This document shows, piece after piece, positions 1 through 7,733 of a DNA stretch of 10,727 nucleotides. The notes below the pieces were generated by a model. The model was not told the DNA's origin. It did not search any database and saw only the letters and a list, made by a program, of their open reading frames with translations. How positions within the stretch are numbered: the first letter of the stretch is position 1; each line of letters starts with the position of its first letter. The stretch comes from JAFTYR01 sp964571375 (GTDB lineage Bacteria; Pseudomonadota; Gammaproteobacteria; Burkholderiales; Burkholderiaceae_F), in contig CAZNBL010000043.1 in the NCBI GenBank assembly GCA_964571375.1, positions 1-10,727 of the forward strand, in the 5' to 3' direction. A program made the position numbers and the translations under genes.

Positions 1-1131
1 GTCGGCAATAGTGCTGTCTTCAGTTTCGCCGGAACGGTGAGAAACAACAGCTGTGTAGTTGGCGCGCTTGGCCATTTCGATAGCTGCGAATGTTTCTGTG
101 AGTGTACCGATCTGGTTGATCTTGATCAGGATGGAGTTGGCGATACCCTTTTCGATACCTTCTTCAAGGATCTTGGTGTTGGTTACGAAAAGGTCGTCAC
201 CGACGAGCTGAACACGGTCGCCGAGAGCGTCTGTGAGCTTGGCCCAGCCTTCCCAGTCACCTTCAGCCATACCGTCTTCGATGGAGATGATCGGGTAACG
301 GTCGCACCATTCAACCATCTTGGCAATCCATTCTTCAGCAGTCATGCGAAGACCCTGGCCCTTCTGGTTGTAGACGCCGTCTTCGAAGAATTCGCTGGAA
401 GCGCAGTCAAGACCGATGCAGATGTCCTTGCCCGGTTCGTAGCCGGCAGCCTTGATAGCTTCGAGAACGAGTTCGATAGCTTCTTCATGGCTTTCAAGCT
501 TCGGAGCAAAGCCGCCTTCATCACCGACAGCTGTGCTCATGCCGCGGCCGTTGATGATCTTCTTGAGAGCGTGGAATGTTTCAGCACCGTAGCGCAGAGC
601 TTCGCGGAAGCTCGGAGCGCCGACCGGGATGATCATGAATTCCTGGATGTCCAGGTTGTTGTTGGCGTGTGCACCGCCGTTGATGACGTTCATCATCGGA
701 ACCGGCAGCTGCATACCGCAGGAACCGCCGAAGTAGCGGTAAAGCGGCAGACCTGTTTCTTCGGCAGCAGCCTTGGCAACAGCCAGAGAAACAGCAAGGA
801 TAGCGTTGGCACCGAGACGGGCCTTGTTGTGTGTACCGTCAAGAGCGATCATGACGCGGTCGATCAGAGCCTGATCGAGACCGTCGAGACCGAGGATTTC
901 GTCACGGATTTCGCCGTTGACGTTGGCAACAGCCTGGAGAACGCCCTTACCGAGGTAACGGGACTTGTCGCCGTCACGCAGTTCGATGGCTTCGCGACTG
1001 CCGGTGGAAGCGCCGCTCGGAACAGCAGCACGGCCGAAAGCACCGCTTTCTAACAGGATGTCGCATTCGACTGTGGGGTTGCCGCGGGAGTCGATAACTT
1101 CACGGCCGATGACCTCAACAATTGCACTCAT
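1..1131 (-). CDS. eno: Enolase, 3' end cut by the window edge
   Basis: Enolase interconverts 2-phosphoglycerate and phosphoenolpyruvate in cytosolic glycolysis/gluconeogenesis. The first 377 codons are visible, starting MSAIVEVIGREVIDSRGNP. Seen motifs are the flexible loop with SGASTG near residue 40, the QEFMIIP segment, the metal-site stretch VGDEGGF near residue 204, Lys337 in LIKINQIGT (the usual catalytic lysine, E. coli Lys342) and the SHRSGETED signature at 364-372. Family members are about 430 residues, so roughly the last 50, including the second active-site lysine, lie outside the window. The start has AGAGGT 5 nt upstream. It lies 17 bp after kdsA and is the third visible gene of the pyrG-kdsA-eno operon, a conserved betaproteobacterial order. 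Nothing in the visible part looks damaged. Confidence 0.97.
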   Translation of the reverse strand, partial: MSAIVEVIGREVIDSRGNPTVECDILLESGAFGRAAVPSGASTGSREAIELRDGDKSRYLGKGVLQAVANVNGEIRDEILGLDGLDQALIDRVMIALDGTHNKARLGANAILAVSLAVAKAAAEETGLPLYRYFGGSCGMQLPVPMMNVINGGAHANNNLDIQEFMIIPVGAPSFREALRYGAETFHALKKIINGRGMSTAVGDEGGFAPKLESHEEAIELVLEAIKAAGYEPGKDICIGLDCASSEFFEDGVYNQKGQGLRMTAEEWIAKMVEWCDRYPIISIEDGMAEGDWEGWAKLTDALGDRVQLVGDDLFVTNTKILEEGIEKGIANSILIKINQIGTLTETFAAIEMAKRANYTAVVSHRSGETEDSTIAD

Positions 1132-1148
1132 TTTTACCTCTGCTCTTT

Positions 1149-2003
1149 TTAAAAGGTATCTTCTAAGAAAATATTCTGGGATTTCACTACTCGGTCGATC
1201 GCAACCAGGGAGCCGAGAAGCTCTTCCATGCGACCGAGCGGAACGCTGTTGGCGCCGTCGCTCTTGGCGGCTGCAGGATTCGGGTGAGTTTCCATGAAAA
1301 TACCGGAAACACCCGCTGCAACAGCAGCGCGGGCAAGCGGCGGAACATGTTCTCTCTGACCGCCGGAGCTCGAACCGAGACCGCCGGGCAGCTGAACGCT
1401 GTGAGTAGCATCATAGACAACCGGACAACCTGTCTCGCGCATGATGACAAGGCTGCGCATGTCGGATACAAGATTGTTGTAGCCGAAGCTTGCGCCGCGT
1501 TCGCAGACCATGAAACGGTCGGTCGACAGACCGGCCTTTTCGGCTGCGTGCTGAGCCTTGGCAACCACCTGCTTCATATCGTGAGGAGCCAGGAACTGGC
1601 CCTTCTTGATATTGACAGGCTTGCCGCTCTGAGCACAGGCTACGATGAAGTCTGTCTGGCGGCAAAGGAATGCCGGTGTCTGCAGCAAATCGACAACTGC
1701 GGCCACTTCGGGGACTTCTTCAGCTGTATGCACGTCGGTAACGACCGGCACGCCGACTTCTTTCTTAACTTTCTCAAGAATCTGAAGTCCGCGCTGCATG
1801 CCGAGACCTCGGAAGCTTGTATCGCTGGAACGGTTGGCCTTGTCAAAGCTTGCCTTGAACACGTAGGGAATACCGAGACGGTCGGTAATACCCTTCATGG
1901 TTTCGGCAATTTCAAGAACCATATCCTCGCTTTCGATAACGCAAGGACCGCTCAGGAGGATAAAGGGCTTGTCAAGGCCCACTTCATAGCCGCAGATCTG
2001 CAT
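1149..2003 (-). CDS. kdsA: 3-deoxy-D-manno-octulosonate 8-phosphate synthase (metal-dependent type)
   Basis: KdsA condenses phosphoenolpyruvate with arabinose 5-phosphate to give Kdo-8-phosphate, the precursor of the inner-core sugar Kdo of lipopolysaccharide; it is cytosolic. The 284 residues match the usual family length. Seen are KASFDKANRSS (50-60), PVNIKKGQF (129-137), CERGASFGYNN (167-177) and DATHSVQLPGG (198-208). The region that reads GGMNVLES in the E. coli enzyme is here SGPCVIES, with Cys21; together with His201, Glu238 and Asp249 this reproduces the four metal ligands of the metal-dependent class. The start overlaps no other gene but lies only 3 bp after the pyrG stop, with AGAGG inside the pyrG end, so the two are surely co-transcribed. 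A Gram-negative outer membrane is implied. Confidence 0.97.
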   Translation of the reverse strand: MQICGYEVGLDKPFILLSGPCVIESEDMVLEIAETMKGITDRLGIPYVFKASFDKANRSSDTSFRGLGMQRGLQILEKVKKEVGVPVVTDVHTAEEVPEVAAVVDLLQTPAFLCRQTDFIVACAQSGKPVNIKKGQFLAPHDMKQVVAKAQHAAEKAGLSTDRFMVCERGASFGYNNLVSDMRSLVIMRETGCPVVYDATHSVQLPGGLGSSSGGQREHVPPLARAAVAAGVSGIFMETHPNPAAAKSDGANSVPLGRMEELLGSLVAIDRVVKSQNIFLEDTF

Positions 2004-2006
2004 GAA

Positions 2007-3656
2007 TTATGCCTCTGTCTTTTCGTTGTCTTTGTGGTATTCGGAAGCAGCTGTTACGAAAGCGTTGAACAGCGGGTGACCGAAACGCGGTGTCGATGTG
2101 AATTCCGGATGGAACTGCACGCCGATGAAGAAGCGGTGATTCGGAAGCTCAACGATTTCCGGCAGGTTTTCGCCTGTTGTACGGGCGGCAATAACCATAC
2201 CGTGCTCTTCAAAGCGGTCGCAGTAAGAGTTGTTGACTTCGTAGCGGTGACGATGTCTTTCGGCAACGTGATCACCGTAGATCTTGTGAGCCAGTGTGCC
2301 GGCCTTAACCGGAACTTCCTGACGGCCGAGACGCATTGTGCCGCCCTTGTCGGCGTCTTCGTCACGAACTTCGACCTTACCTGTGTGGTCGGTCCATTCG
2401 GTGATGAGAGCAACAACCGGATGCGGAGTCTGCGGATCGAGTTCTGTGGAGTTGGCACCGCCGAGGCCGCAAACGTGGCGGGCGAATTCAACAACGCAGA
2501 GCTGCATACCGAGGCAGATACCGAGGTACGGAACATTGTTCTTACGAGCGTATTCAACGGCACGGATCTTGCCTTCTGTACCGCGCTTGCCGAAGCCGCC
2601 CGGAACGAGAATAGCGTCCATACCCTTGAGAACGTCTGTACCGTTTTCCTTTTCGAGCTGTTCGGCTTCGATGAAGGTAACGTCAACCTTGTGACCGGTA
2701 TGGATGCCGGCGTGGGTCAGAGCTTCGTTAAGGGACTTGTAGGAATCCTTCAGGTCGTACTTGCCGATCATGGCAACCTTGACGATGTCTGTCGGGTTTT
2801 CAAGACGACGGACAACTTCATCCCAAGCGGACAGATCGCTCGGCTTGGCTTCGATACCGAGAGTCTTGAGGACGATATCGTCGAGACCCTGGTCGCGCAG
2901 CATCATCGGTACCTTGTAGATGGTATCGACGTCCCAGACGGAGATAACGCCGTCGAGCGGAACGTTGGCAAACAGAGAGATCTTGGCGCATTCGTCTTCC
3001 GGAATCTTGCGGTCTGCACGGCAGAGCAGGACATTCGGAGTGATACCGATCTTTCTCAGTTCGCTGACGGAGTGCTGAGTCGGCTTTGTCTTGAGTTCGC
3101 CGGCGCTGCCGATCCACGGAACCAGAGTCAGGTGAACGAAGCAGGTGCTGTTCTGACCGGCGCGCAGAGAAAGCTGGCGGACGGCTTCGAGGAACGGCAG
3201 GGATTCGATGTCACCGACGGTACCGCCGATTTCAACGATAGCGATATCGGGATCACCGGCAGCATGAGCGCCGCGGGCGATGTAATCCTGAATTTCGTTG
3301 GTGATGTGCGGAATAACCTGAACAGTCTTGCCGAGGTATTCGCCGCGACGTTCCTTTCTCAGAACGTTCTGGTAGATCTGGCCGGTTGTAAAGTTATTGG
3401 CCTTACGCATCTTCGGCGTAATGAAACGCTCATAGTGACCAAGGTCAAGGTCGGTTTCAGCGCCGTCTTCGGTTACGAAGACTTCACCGTGCTGGAACGG
3501 ACTCATAGTTCCCGGGTCGACGTTGATGTAAGGATCCATTTTGATCATCGTGACGCTAAGGCCGCGAGATTCAAGTATCGCAGCAAGGGAAGCCGCAGCA
3601 ATACCCTTGCCAAGGGAGGATACAACACCCCCAGTAACAAACACGTATTTGGTCAT
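2007..3656 (-). CDS. pyrG: CTP synthase (glutamine-hydrolysing)
   Basis: PyrG aminates UTP to CTP using ATP and glutamine; it is the last step of de novo pyrimidine nucleotide synthesis and acts in the cytosol. The protein (549 residues; E. coli 545) has an N-terminal synthetase domain with the P-loop-like SSLGKG (13-18), DPYINVDPGTMSP (41-53) and EIGGTVGDIES (142-152), then a class I glutamine amidotransferase domain with the nucleophile Cys381 in LGICLGMQ and the His516/Glu518 pair in FHPEF. I chose the start giving MTKYVFVTGG because it is the conserved family N-terminus, though no Shine-Dalgarno is seen there. An in-frame ATG at 3668 (adding MSAL) has AGAAGGG 11 nt upstream and may be the real start; one at 3692 is also open. 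It heads the pyrG-kdsA-eno operon. Confidence 0.97.
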   Translation of the reverse strand: MTKYVFVTGGVVSSLGKGIAAASLAAILESRGLSVTMIKMDPYINVDPGTMSPFQHGEVFVTEDGAETDLDLGHYERFITPKMRKANNFTTGQIYQNVLRKERRGEYLGKTVQVIPHITNEIQDYIARGAHAAGDPDIAIVEIGGTVGDIESLPFLEAVRQLSLRAGQNSTCFVHLTLVPWIGSAGELKTKPTQHSVSELRKIGITPNVLLCRADRKIPEDECAKISLFANVPLDGVISVWDVDTIYKVPMMLRDQGLDDIVLKTLGIEAKPSDLSAWDEVVRRLENPTDIVKVAMIGKYDLKDSYKSLNEALTHAGIHTGHKVDVTFIEAEQLEKENGTDVLKGMDAILVPGGFGKRGTEGKIRAVEYARKNNVPYLGICLGMQLCVVEFARHVCGLGGANSTELDPQTPHPVVALITEWTDHTGKVEVRDEDADKGGTMRLGRQEVPVKAGTLAHKIYGDHVAERHRHRYEVNNSYCDRFEEHGMVIAARTTGENLPEIVELPNHRFFIGVQFHPEFTSTPRFGHPLFNAFVTAASEYHKDNEKTEA

Positions 3657-3678
3657 CAGTGCGCTCATTAAAATTTGA

Positions 3679-3702
3679 GCCCTTCTTAACAATAAGAAAG
3701 GC
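3679..3702 (-). promoter_or_regulatory. Hairpin in the pyrG 5' leader covering a ribosome-binding-like sequence
   Basis: Read on the minus strand, GCCTTTCTTA and TAAGAAGGGC form a 10-bp stem (one G-U pair) around a TTGT loop. The 3' arm contains AGAAGGG, the only Shine-Dalgarno-like sequence in front of pyrG, 11 nt before the ATG at 3668. The pairing is seen; a role in limiting translation of pyrG is inference. It is not a convincing terminator: only four Ts occur, six bases after the stem. Confidence 0.5.
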
Positions 3703-3714
3703 GCGGAAAACTTA

Positions 3715-3720
3715 ATTATA
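3715..3720 (-). promoter_or_regulatory. pyrG: Candidate -10 box for pyrG
   Basis: A perfect TATAAT on the minus strand would start transcription near 3707, leaving a leader of about 50 nt that begins just upstream of the hairpin. No good -35 hexamer is found at 16-18 bp; TTGCTG lies 22 bp upstream, too far. A second possible -10 (TATATA, 3772-3777) lies upstream. Confidence 0.35.
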
Positions 3721-3871
3721 CAGAGGTGCTGCCGCTGTTGGACAGCAACACTTCTGCGAGCCCTTCCGGACTATATAAGGTCTCCTGTGAGTATATAAAA
3801 ATTGAAGTAAATAAAAAAGAAGATAAAGAGTCGGTTCAAATAGTTTTTACATATTTGACAGCCGCAAAACA

Positions 3872-4825
3872 CTAAGGTTTCTCTGCCCCCGCATTTTCTT
3901 CGTTTTCTTCCCGAAGAGCTTCTGCGGGCAATTCCGGCTGGAGTGTGACGTGTGTGATCCCGTAATGTTCGCGAAGTTTTGTCCTCGCTTCCCGAAGAAT
4001 CGCAGACCAGCTGTCCAGACTTGCGATCGTCAGATGGGCCTGCAGAGCGATTTCGTTTGGGGACATATCCCAAATATGCAGGTCGTGCACTTCGAGCACA
4101 TCTTTGATTTCTCCGATCTCGAGACCCACCTTATCGTACGGAATCCCTTCGGGGACCGCATCCATGAGCTGGCGCACGGAAGTACCGATAATACCGAAGG
4201 TCGATTTCAGAATCAGAAGGCTCACGAAGATGGAAAGCGCCGGGTCGACAATGACCGGGCCTCCCGCCCAGATAACGGCGCCGCCCGCAATCGCTGCAAG
4301 CGAGCCGAGCAAGTCGCCCATCACGTGCACAAGTGCCGCACGGGTATTGAGACTCTTGTCGTCGCGGGAAAGTACGAAAGCTACAATCACGTTGACCGCA
4401 AGACCGATCACGGCCACGGCAACCACATTTGCGCCCGCCACCGGTACCGGCGCGGTAAATCGCTCGACCGCCTCAAAAACAATCCAGCCCACGACTGCGA
4501 ACATCAAAAGGCCGTTGATGAAGGAGGCAATGACCTCCACCTTGGCAAAACCGAAGGAGAATCGGTTGGATGCCGCACCGCGGGAGAGACAGTTGGCGAC
4601 AAGCGCAAAGAAAAGCGAAAACGCATCGGTCACCATGTGACCGGCGTCCGAAATCAGCGCAAGAGAATTCGACAGCAGACCGCCCACCACTTCCACGCCG
4701 GCAAAACCGACGGTCAGAGCAACGGCCACGGCGAGCACTTTCCAGGAAGAACCTTCGCCCTGGTGCGTATAGTGACTGTCTCCGACTCCGTGAGAGGAGA
4801 AAGAATATTGCTTGGTCTGTGTCAT
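3872..4825 (-). CDS. Cation diffusion facilitator, zinc-exporter type (CzcD/ZitB-like)
   Basis: This inner-membrane protein of 317 residues should export divalent metal, probably Zn2+, in exchange for protons. After a His-bearing N-terminus (His12, 18, 21) there are about six hydrophobic segments (near 29-50, 60-80, 95-118, 131-152, 165-187, 190-210). The metal site is visible: SDAGHMVTD in the second helix (His63, Asp67) and HVMGD in the fifth (His167, Asp171); the His/Asp pattern is the one known for zinc-selective members. The C-terminal cytosolic domain carries VHDLHIWDMSPNE (246-258). The acidic tail after 300 is unconserved-looking. No Shine-Dalgarno is seen before the ATG. It stands alone, with no metal regulator beside it and terminator-separated from the antiporter gene upstream. 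Exact metal range cannot be read from sequence; the family call is safe. Confidence 0.93.
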   Translation of the reverse strand: MTQTKQYSFSSHGVGDSHYTHQGEGSSWKVLAVAVALTVGFAGVEVVGGLLSNSLALISDAGHMVTDAFSLFFALVANCLSRGAASNRFSFGFAKVEVIASFINGLLMFAVVGWIVFEAVERFTAPVPVAGANVVAVAVIGLAVNVIVAFVLSRDDKSLNTRAALVHVMGDLLGSLAAIAGGAVIWAGGPVIVDPALSIFVSLLILKSTFGIIGTSVRQLMDAVPEGIPYDKVGLEIGEIKDVLEVHDLHIWDMSPNEIALQAHLTIASLDSWSAILREARTKLREHYGITHVTLQPELPAEALREENEENAGAEKP

Positions 4826-4853
4826 TTCAATGGAAAAATCTGTTTTATCCGAT

Positions 4854-4859
4854 TTTATA
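4854..4859 (-). promoter_or_regulatory. Candidate -10 box for the cation diffusion facilitator gene
   Basis: TATAAA on the minus strand lies 28 bp before the ATG and just downstream of the antiporter terminator, so this gene probably has its own promoter. The -35 side is poor. Weak evidence. Confidence 0.3.
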
Positions 4860-4880
4860 CAAAGCGGAACACCTATATCG

Positions 4881-4912
4881 AAAACGCCCCGGAAAGATTA
4901 CTTTCCGGAGCG
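4881..4912 (-). terminator. Intrinsic terminator of the antiporter gene
   Basis: On the minus strand CCGGAAAG and CTTTCCGG pair perfectly around TAAT; the stem extends by three more pairs beyond one mismatch (GCG/CGC) and is followed by TTTT. It begins 42 bp after the stop codon at 4954. The plus strand lacks a T-run after the stem, so it works leftward. Confidence 0.8.
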
Positions 4913-4953
4913 CTCTTGTACAGATGTTCCCGATCAGATTTCGGGTTGCCTGA

Positions 4954-6375
4954 TTACATCAGGAAGAGCCATGTAATAAGCAGGAAGATCGGAACGAGGA
5001 TACCGTAGGACCACAGCATGTAGCCGAAGAAGCTCGGCATCTTGATACCGCGGTTCTGAACGATCGAAACAACCATGAAGTTCGGAGCGTTGCCGATGTA
5101 AGTCATCGCGCCCATGAACACGGCACCCATGGAGATAGCCATCAGAGTGTGATAGCCCTCTGTCATCAGGATTGCGGGATCGCCGCCGGCAAGGTTGAAG
5201 AATGCGAGGTATGTCGGAGCGTTGTCGAGGAAGCTCGAAAGCAGACCGGCAAGCCAGAAGTACATTTCATTGACCGGAGCGCCGTCGGCACCTGTCACCA
5301 TGGCAACAACCGGAGCAAAAGCACCGCTTGTGCCGGCTCGGAGCATTTCGAGAACCGGAACGATGGTGATGAAGATACCGAAGAAGAGCTTGCCGACTTC
5401 AACGATCGGTTCCCAGCTGAACTGGTTGGCTTCGCGGTATTCGCGCTTGGTAACGGCCAAAGAAGTAAGAGCAACGGCAACAAAGATAGCGTCGCGGGCC
5501 AGAGATTCAAGCGCAAGGTGCAGACCGAGGAAATGGTATTCCACGCCGCTCTTCCACATACCGGACATCAGTACGGCACCGATGATGCAGGCGAGCAGAA
5601 CGAAGTTGATGCCGCCCTGGATCTTGAAGGAGATCTTGTCGTTGCTGTGAGCGCGGACTTCGGCGTTGTCCTTGAGTTCCTTGCGGTAGAAGTAAGTATC
5701 AAGCGCAAAGTAGACGGCAAGAAGCAGTGCGACAACAAGACCGGTCACTTCCCAAAGATGGGTGGCGGTCCAGAAGAAATCGACGCCGCGCAGGAAACCG
5801 AGGAACAGCGGAGGATCGCCGAGCGGGGTAAGAGAACCTGCAATATTGGCAACGATAAAGATGAAGAAGATGTAGGAATGCATCTGATAGCGGCGGAAGC
5901 GGTTGGCTTCGATAAGCGGGCGGATCAGAAGCATGGCGGCACCGGTTGTGCCCATGAAATTGGCAAAAATAGCGCCGACAAAGAGAATGGCCGTATTCAG
6001 AGACGGCTTGCCGACGAGACTTCCCTGCAGATGAATGCCGCCCGCTACGGTGTAGAGAGCGCCGACGAAGATGATGAAGGGAAGATAGTCGCCGATCAGC
6101 GCATGAGCAAGCGCATGCGTACTGGTTTCGAGATCGAAGCAGATCAGGAGCGGGATTGCGCAGAGCAGACCCCAGCCGACAGCGACCTTACCGTAGTGTT
6201 GGTGCCAGAAATGAGTCAGGAAGAGCGGGCAAAGCGCAATACTGAGCAGCACGCCTGCAAAGGGAACCGCCCACCAAAGGGAAAGTTCGGCACCCGGAAG
6301 AGCGGCAAAAGCACTGGTCGGAAGCATAGCCAATGCTCCCAAAAGTCCCGCTCTCTTACTGAATGAATTCAGCAT
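4954..6375 (-). CDS. Sodium:proton antiporter-like membrane transporter (citrate-transporter/NhaD-type fold)
   Basis: A 473-residue inner-membrane carrier of the ion-transporter superfamily, annotated in related bacteria as sodium:proton antiporter. The N-terminus looks like a cleavable signal peptide (MLNSFSKRAGLLGALAMLPTSAFA, split: hydrophobic core 10-20, Ala-x-Ala site at 22-24), followed by about 11-12 membrane segments. Inverted-repeat style re-entrant motifs are seen: FMGTTGAAMLLIRPLI (140-155), SLTPLGDPPLFLGF (181-194), SSFLDNAPTYLAF (380-392) and TYIGNAPNFMVVS (425-437). The buried Asp187, Asp384 and Asn429/Asn432 are likely ion ligands. The start has GGAG 8 nt upstream. It is a single-gene unit between pncB and its own terminator. 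Na+/H+ exchange is a family-based guess; a dicarboxylate substrate is not excluded. Confidence 0.88.
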   Translation of the reverse strand: MLNSFSKRAGLLGALAMLPTSAFAALPGAELSLWWAVPFAGVLLSIALCPLFLTHFWHQHYGKVAVGWGLLCAIPLLICFDLETSTHALAHALIGDYLPFIIFVGALYTVAGGIHLQGSLVGKPSLNTAILFVGAIFANFMGTTGAAMLLIRPLIEANRFRRYQMHSYIFFIFIVANIAGSLTPLGDPPLFLGFLRGVDFFWTATHLWEVTGLVVALLLAVYFALDTYFYRKELKDNAEVRAHSNDKISFKIQGGINFVLLACIIGAVLMSGMWKSGVEYHFLGLHLALESLARDAIFVAVALTSLAVTKREYREANQFSWEPIVEVGKLFFGIFITIVPVLEMLRAGTSGAFAPVVAMVTGADGAPVNEMYFWLAGLLSSFLDNAPTYLAFFNLAGGDPAILMTEGYHTLMAISMGAVFMGAMTYIGNAPNFMVVSIVQNRGIKMPSFFGYMLWSYGILVPIFLLITWLFLM

Positions 6376-6447
6376 CGAAATACTCCGTTAGGTTGGACAC
6401 CGCGGAATCAAACCGTACTTCAAATTCTCTGAATTCCGCAATGTAAA

Positions 6448-6481
6448 ATTTTCTTATCAACTTAAGAAAATAGTCTTGCAA
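6448..6481 (-). promoter_or_regulatory. Inverted repeat and possible promoter before the antiporter gene
   Basis: ATTTTCTTA and TAAGAAAAT are perfect 9-bp arms with a 6-bp centre (6448-6471). On the minus strand TTGCAA (6481-6476) and GATAAG (6458-6453) are 17 bp apart and could be weak -35/-10 boxes, with the second inside the repeat, an arrangement typical of an operator. The stem is nearly all A-T, so a pncB terminator is a poorer reading. Repeat seen; promoter and operator roles inferred. Confidence 0.4.
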
Positions 6482-6524
6482 ATTTTCATCGGGTTGGCAA
6501 TAGAGAATTCCCCCCTATACCAAA

Positions 6525-7694
6525 TTAAACCTGAAATACCTGACGTAAATACTTAAGATATTCAGGATCTTCGCACATACTCTTGCCGGGTTCGTCCGAA
6601 ATTTTCGCTACCGGCTGGTCGTTGCAGCGAACCATCTTGATAACGTTCTGCATGGACGGATAACCGATATCGTTGGTCAGATTGGTACCGATACCGAAGC
6701 CGAGACGGATACGTCCGTGGAAGCGCTGGTAAAGTTTGATGACCTTCGGGAAGTCGAGCATGTCGGAGAAAATCAGCGTCTTGGTAAGCGGATCGATACG
6801 GTTTCTCTTGTAGTGTTCGATCATGCTTTCGCCCCAGACGAAGGGATCTCCGGAATCGTGGCGCGCTCCGTCAAAGAGCTTGCAAAAATAAAGGTCGAAG
6901 TCCCTGAGGAATGCCTTCATGCCGTAAACGTCGCTCAAAGCGATACCGAGGTCGCCTCTGTACTCTCTGGCCCACATTTCAAAGCCGTACATCTGAGTGT
7001 CGCGAAGTCTCGGACCGAGAGCCTGACAGCCCTGCAGATATTCATGCGCCATCGTGCCGTGCGGAATCAGCCCCTCTTCCATTGCAAGCAGTACATTGCT
7101 GGTGCCGGTGAAATGTTCGCTCATTTCATTCTTAAGAATCCGGATCACTTCCTGCTGCCAGACGCGGGAGAAGCGGCGGCGTGTACCGAAGTCGGAAATG
7201 GAAAGACCGGGGCGCTCCGGCATTTCGTGAAGCAGAGCGATCTTGTTTCTCAGACGCTTTCTGCCTTCTTCGTAGTCCGGATTCGGGTAGTACTTCCGGT
7301 AGTAGCACTCGTTGATGATAGCGAGCACCGGAATTTCAAACAAAATGGTGTGCAGCCAGGGACCGCGGATACGGATTTCGATACCCGTGTCGCTGCCCGC
7401 TTCGGGTACGGCTTCGATAGACGAGCGCTTCAAGCGGAAAAGCTCAAGAAAATCGACGTAGTCGCTCTTCATGAATCTGAGACTTCTCAGATAGTCGAGT
7501 TCTTCCTTTTTAAATGTCAGCGTGCAAAGAGCATCGAGCTGCTCGTTGATCTCGGGGAGAACACTCTGCAGATCCGTGCCGGGTGTGCGGCATTTGAACT
7601 TATATTCAACCTTCGCACCGGGGAACTGATGCAGAACACACTGCATCATCGTAAATTTATAAAGGTCGGTGTCGAGGAGAGAAGTAATAATCAT
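6525..7694 (-). CDS. pncB: Nicotinate phosphoribosyltransferase
   Basis: PncB joins nicotinate to PRPP, with ATP hydrolysis, to form nicotinate mononucleotide: the entry step of the Preiss-Handler NAD salvage path in the cytosol. The 389 residues are close to E. coli PncB (400). Seen are the N-terminal LLDTDLYKFTMMQ (6-18), ISDFGTRRRFS (166-176), HGTMAHEYLQ (212-221) whose His217 matches the histidine that is phosphorylated in the family, the RHDSGDP loop and the phosphate-binding LGFGIGTNLTND near 330. The start is set by MIITSLLDTD; upstream is only a weak GGA. No other NAD gene is adjacent. The leader of about 100 nt carries a possible transcription attenuator, described separately. A dependence on dietary or host nicotinate is consistent but not proven. 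Confidence 0.97.
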   Translation of the reverse strand: MIITSLLDTDLYKFTMMQCVLHQFPGAKVEYKFKCRTPGTDLQSVLPEINEQLDALCTLTFKKEELDYLRSLRFMKSDYVDFLELFRLKRSSIEAVPEAGSDTGIEIRIRGPWLHTILFEIPVLAIINECYYRKYYPNPDYEEGRKRLRNKIALLHEMPERPGLSISDFGTRRRFSRVWQQEVIRILKNEMSEHFTGTSNVLLAMEEGLIPHGTMAHEYLQGCQALGPRLRDTQMYGFEMWAREYRGDLGIALSDVYGMKAFLRDFDLYFCKLFDGARHDSGDPFVWGESMIEHYKRNRIDPLTKTLIFSDMLDFPKVIKLYQRFHGRIRLGFGIGTNLTNDIGYPSMQNVIKMVRCNDQPVAKISDEPGKSMCEDPEYLKYLRQVFQV

Positions 7695-7733
7695 CTGTCT
7701 AATCCAATACTTTTCTTGGCAAGTCTACCCGCG

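Noticed and set aside
1284..3671. A 795-codon open frame on the plus strand, antisense to pyrG and kdsA
   Set aside because: It is exactly in codon register with the two minus-strand genes, which share a frame; it stays open because they avoid TTA, CTA and TCA codons. The product resembles no protein and has no ribosome-binding site I can see.
3734..3746. Small GCTGT-TGG-ACAGC inverted repeat upstream of pyrG as an operator or terminator
   Set aside because: Only five pairs with a 3-base loop and no second copy; expected by chance.
3836..3858. Inverted repeat TCAAATA/TATTTGA downstream of the cation facilitator gene as its terminator
   Set aside because: Seven A-T-rich pairs with a 9-nt loop and no T-run on the minus strand; too weak to call.
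5149..6366. A 405-codon plus-strand open frame opposite the antiporter gene (with similar ones opposite eno, the cation facilitator, pncB and fpr/rnfB)
   Set aside because: These are antisense shadows of clear family proteins caused by the same codon bias; their translations are low-complexity mixtures without motifs.
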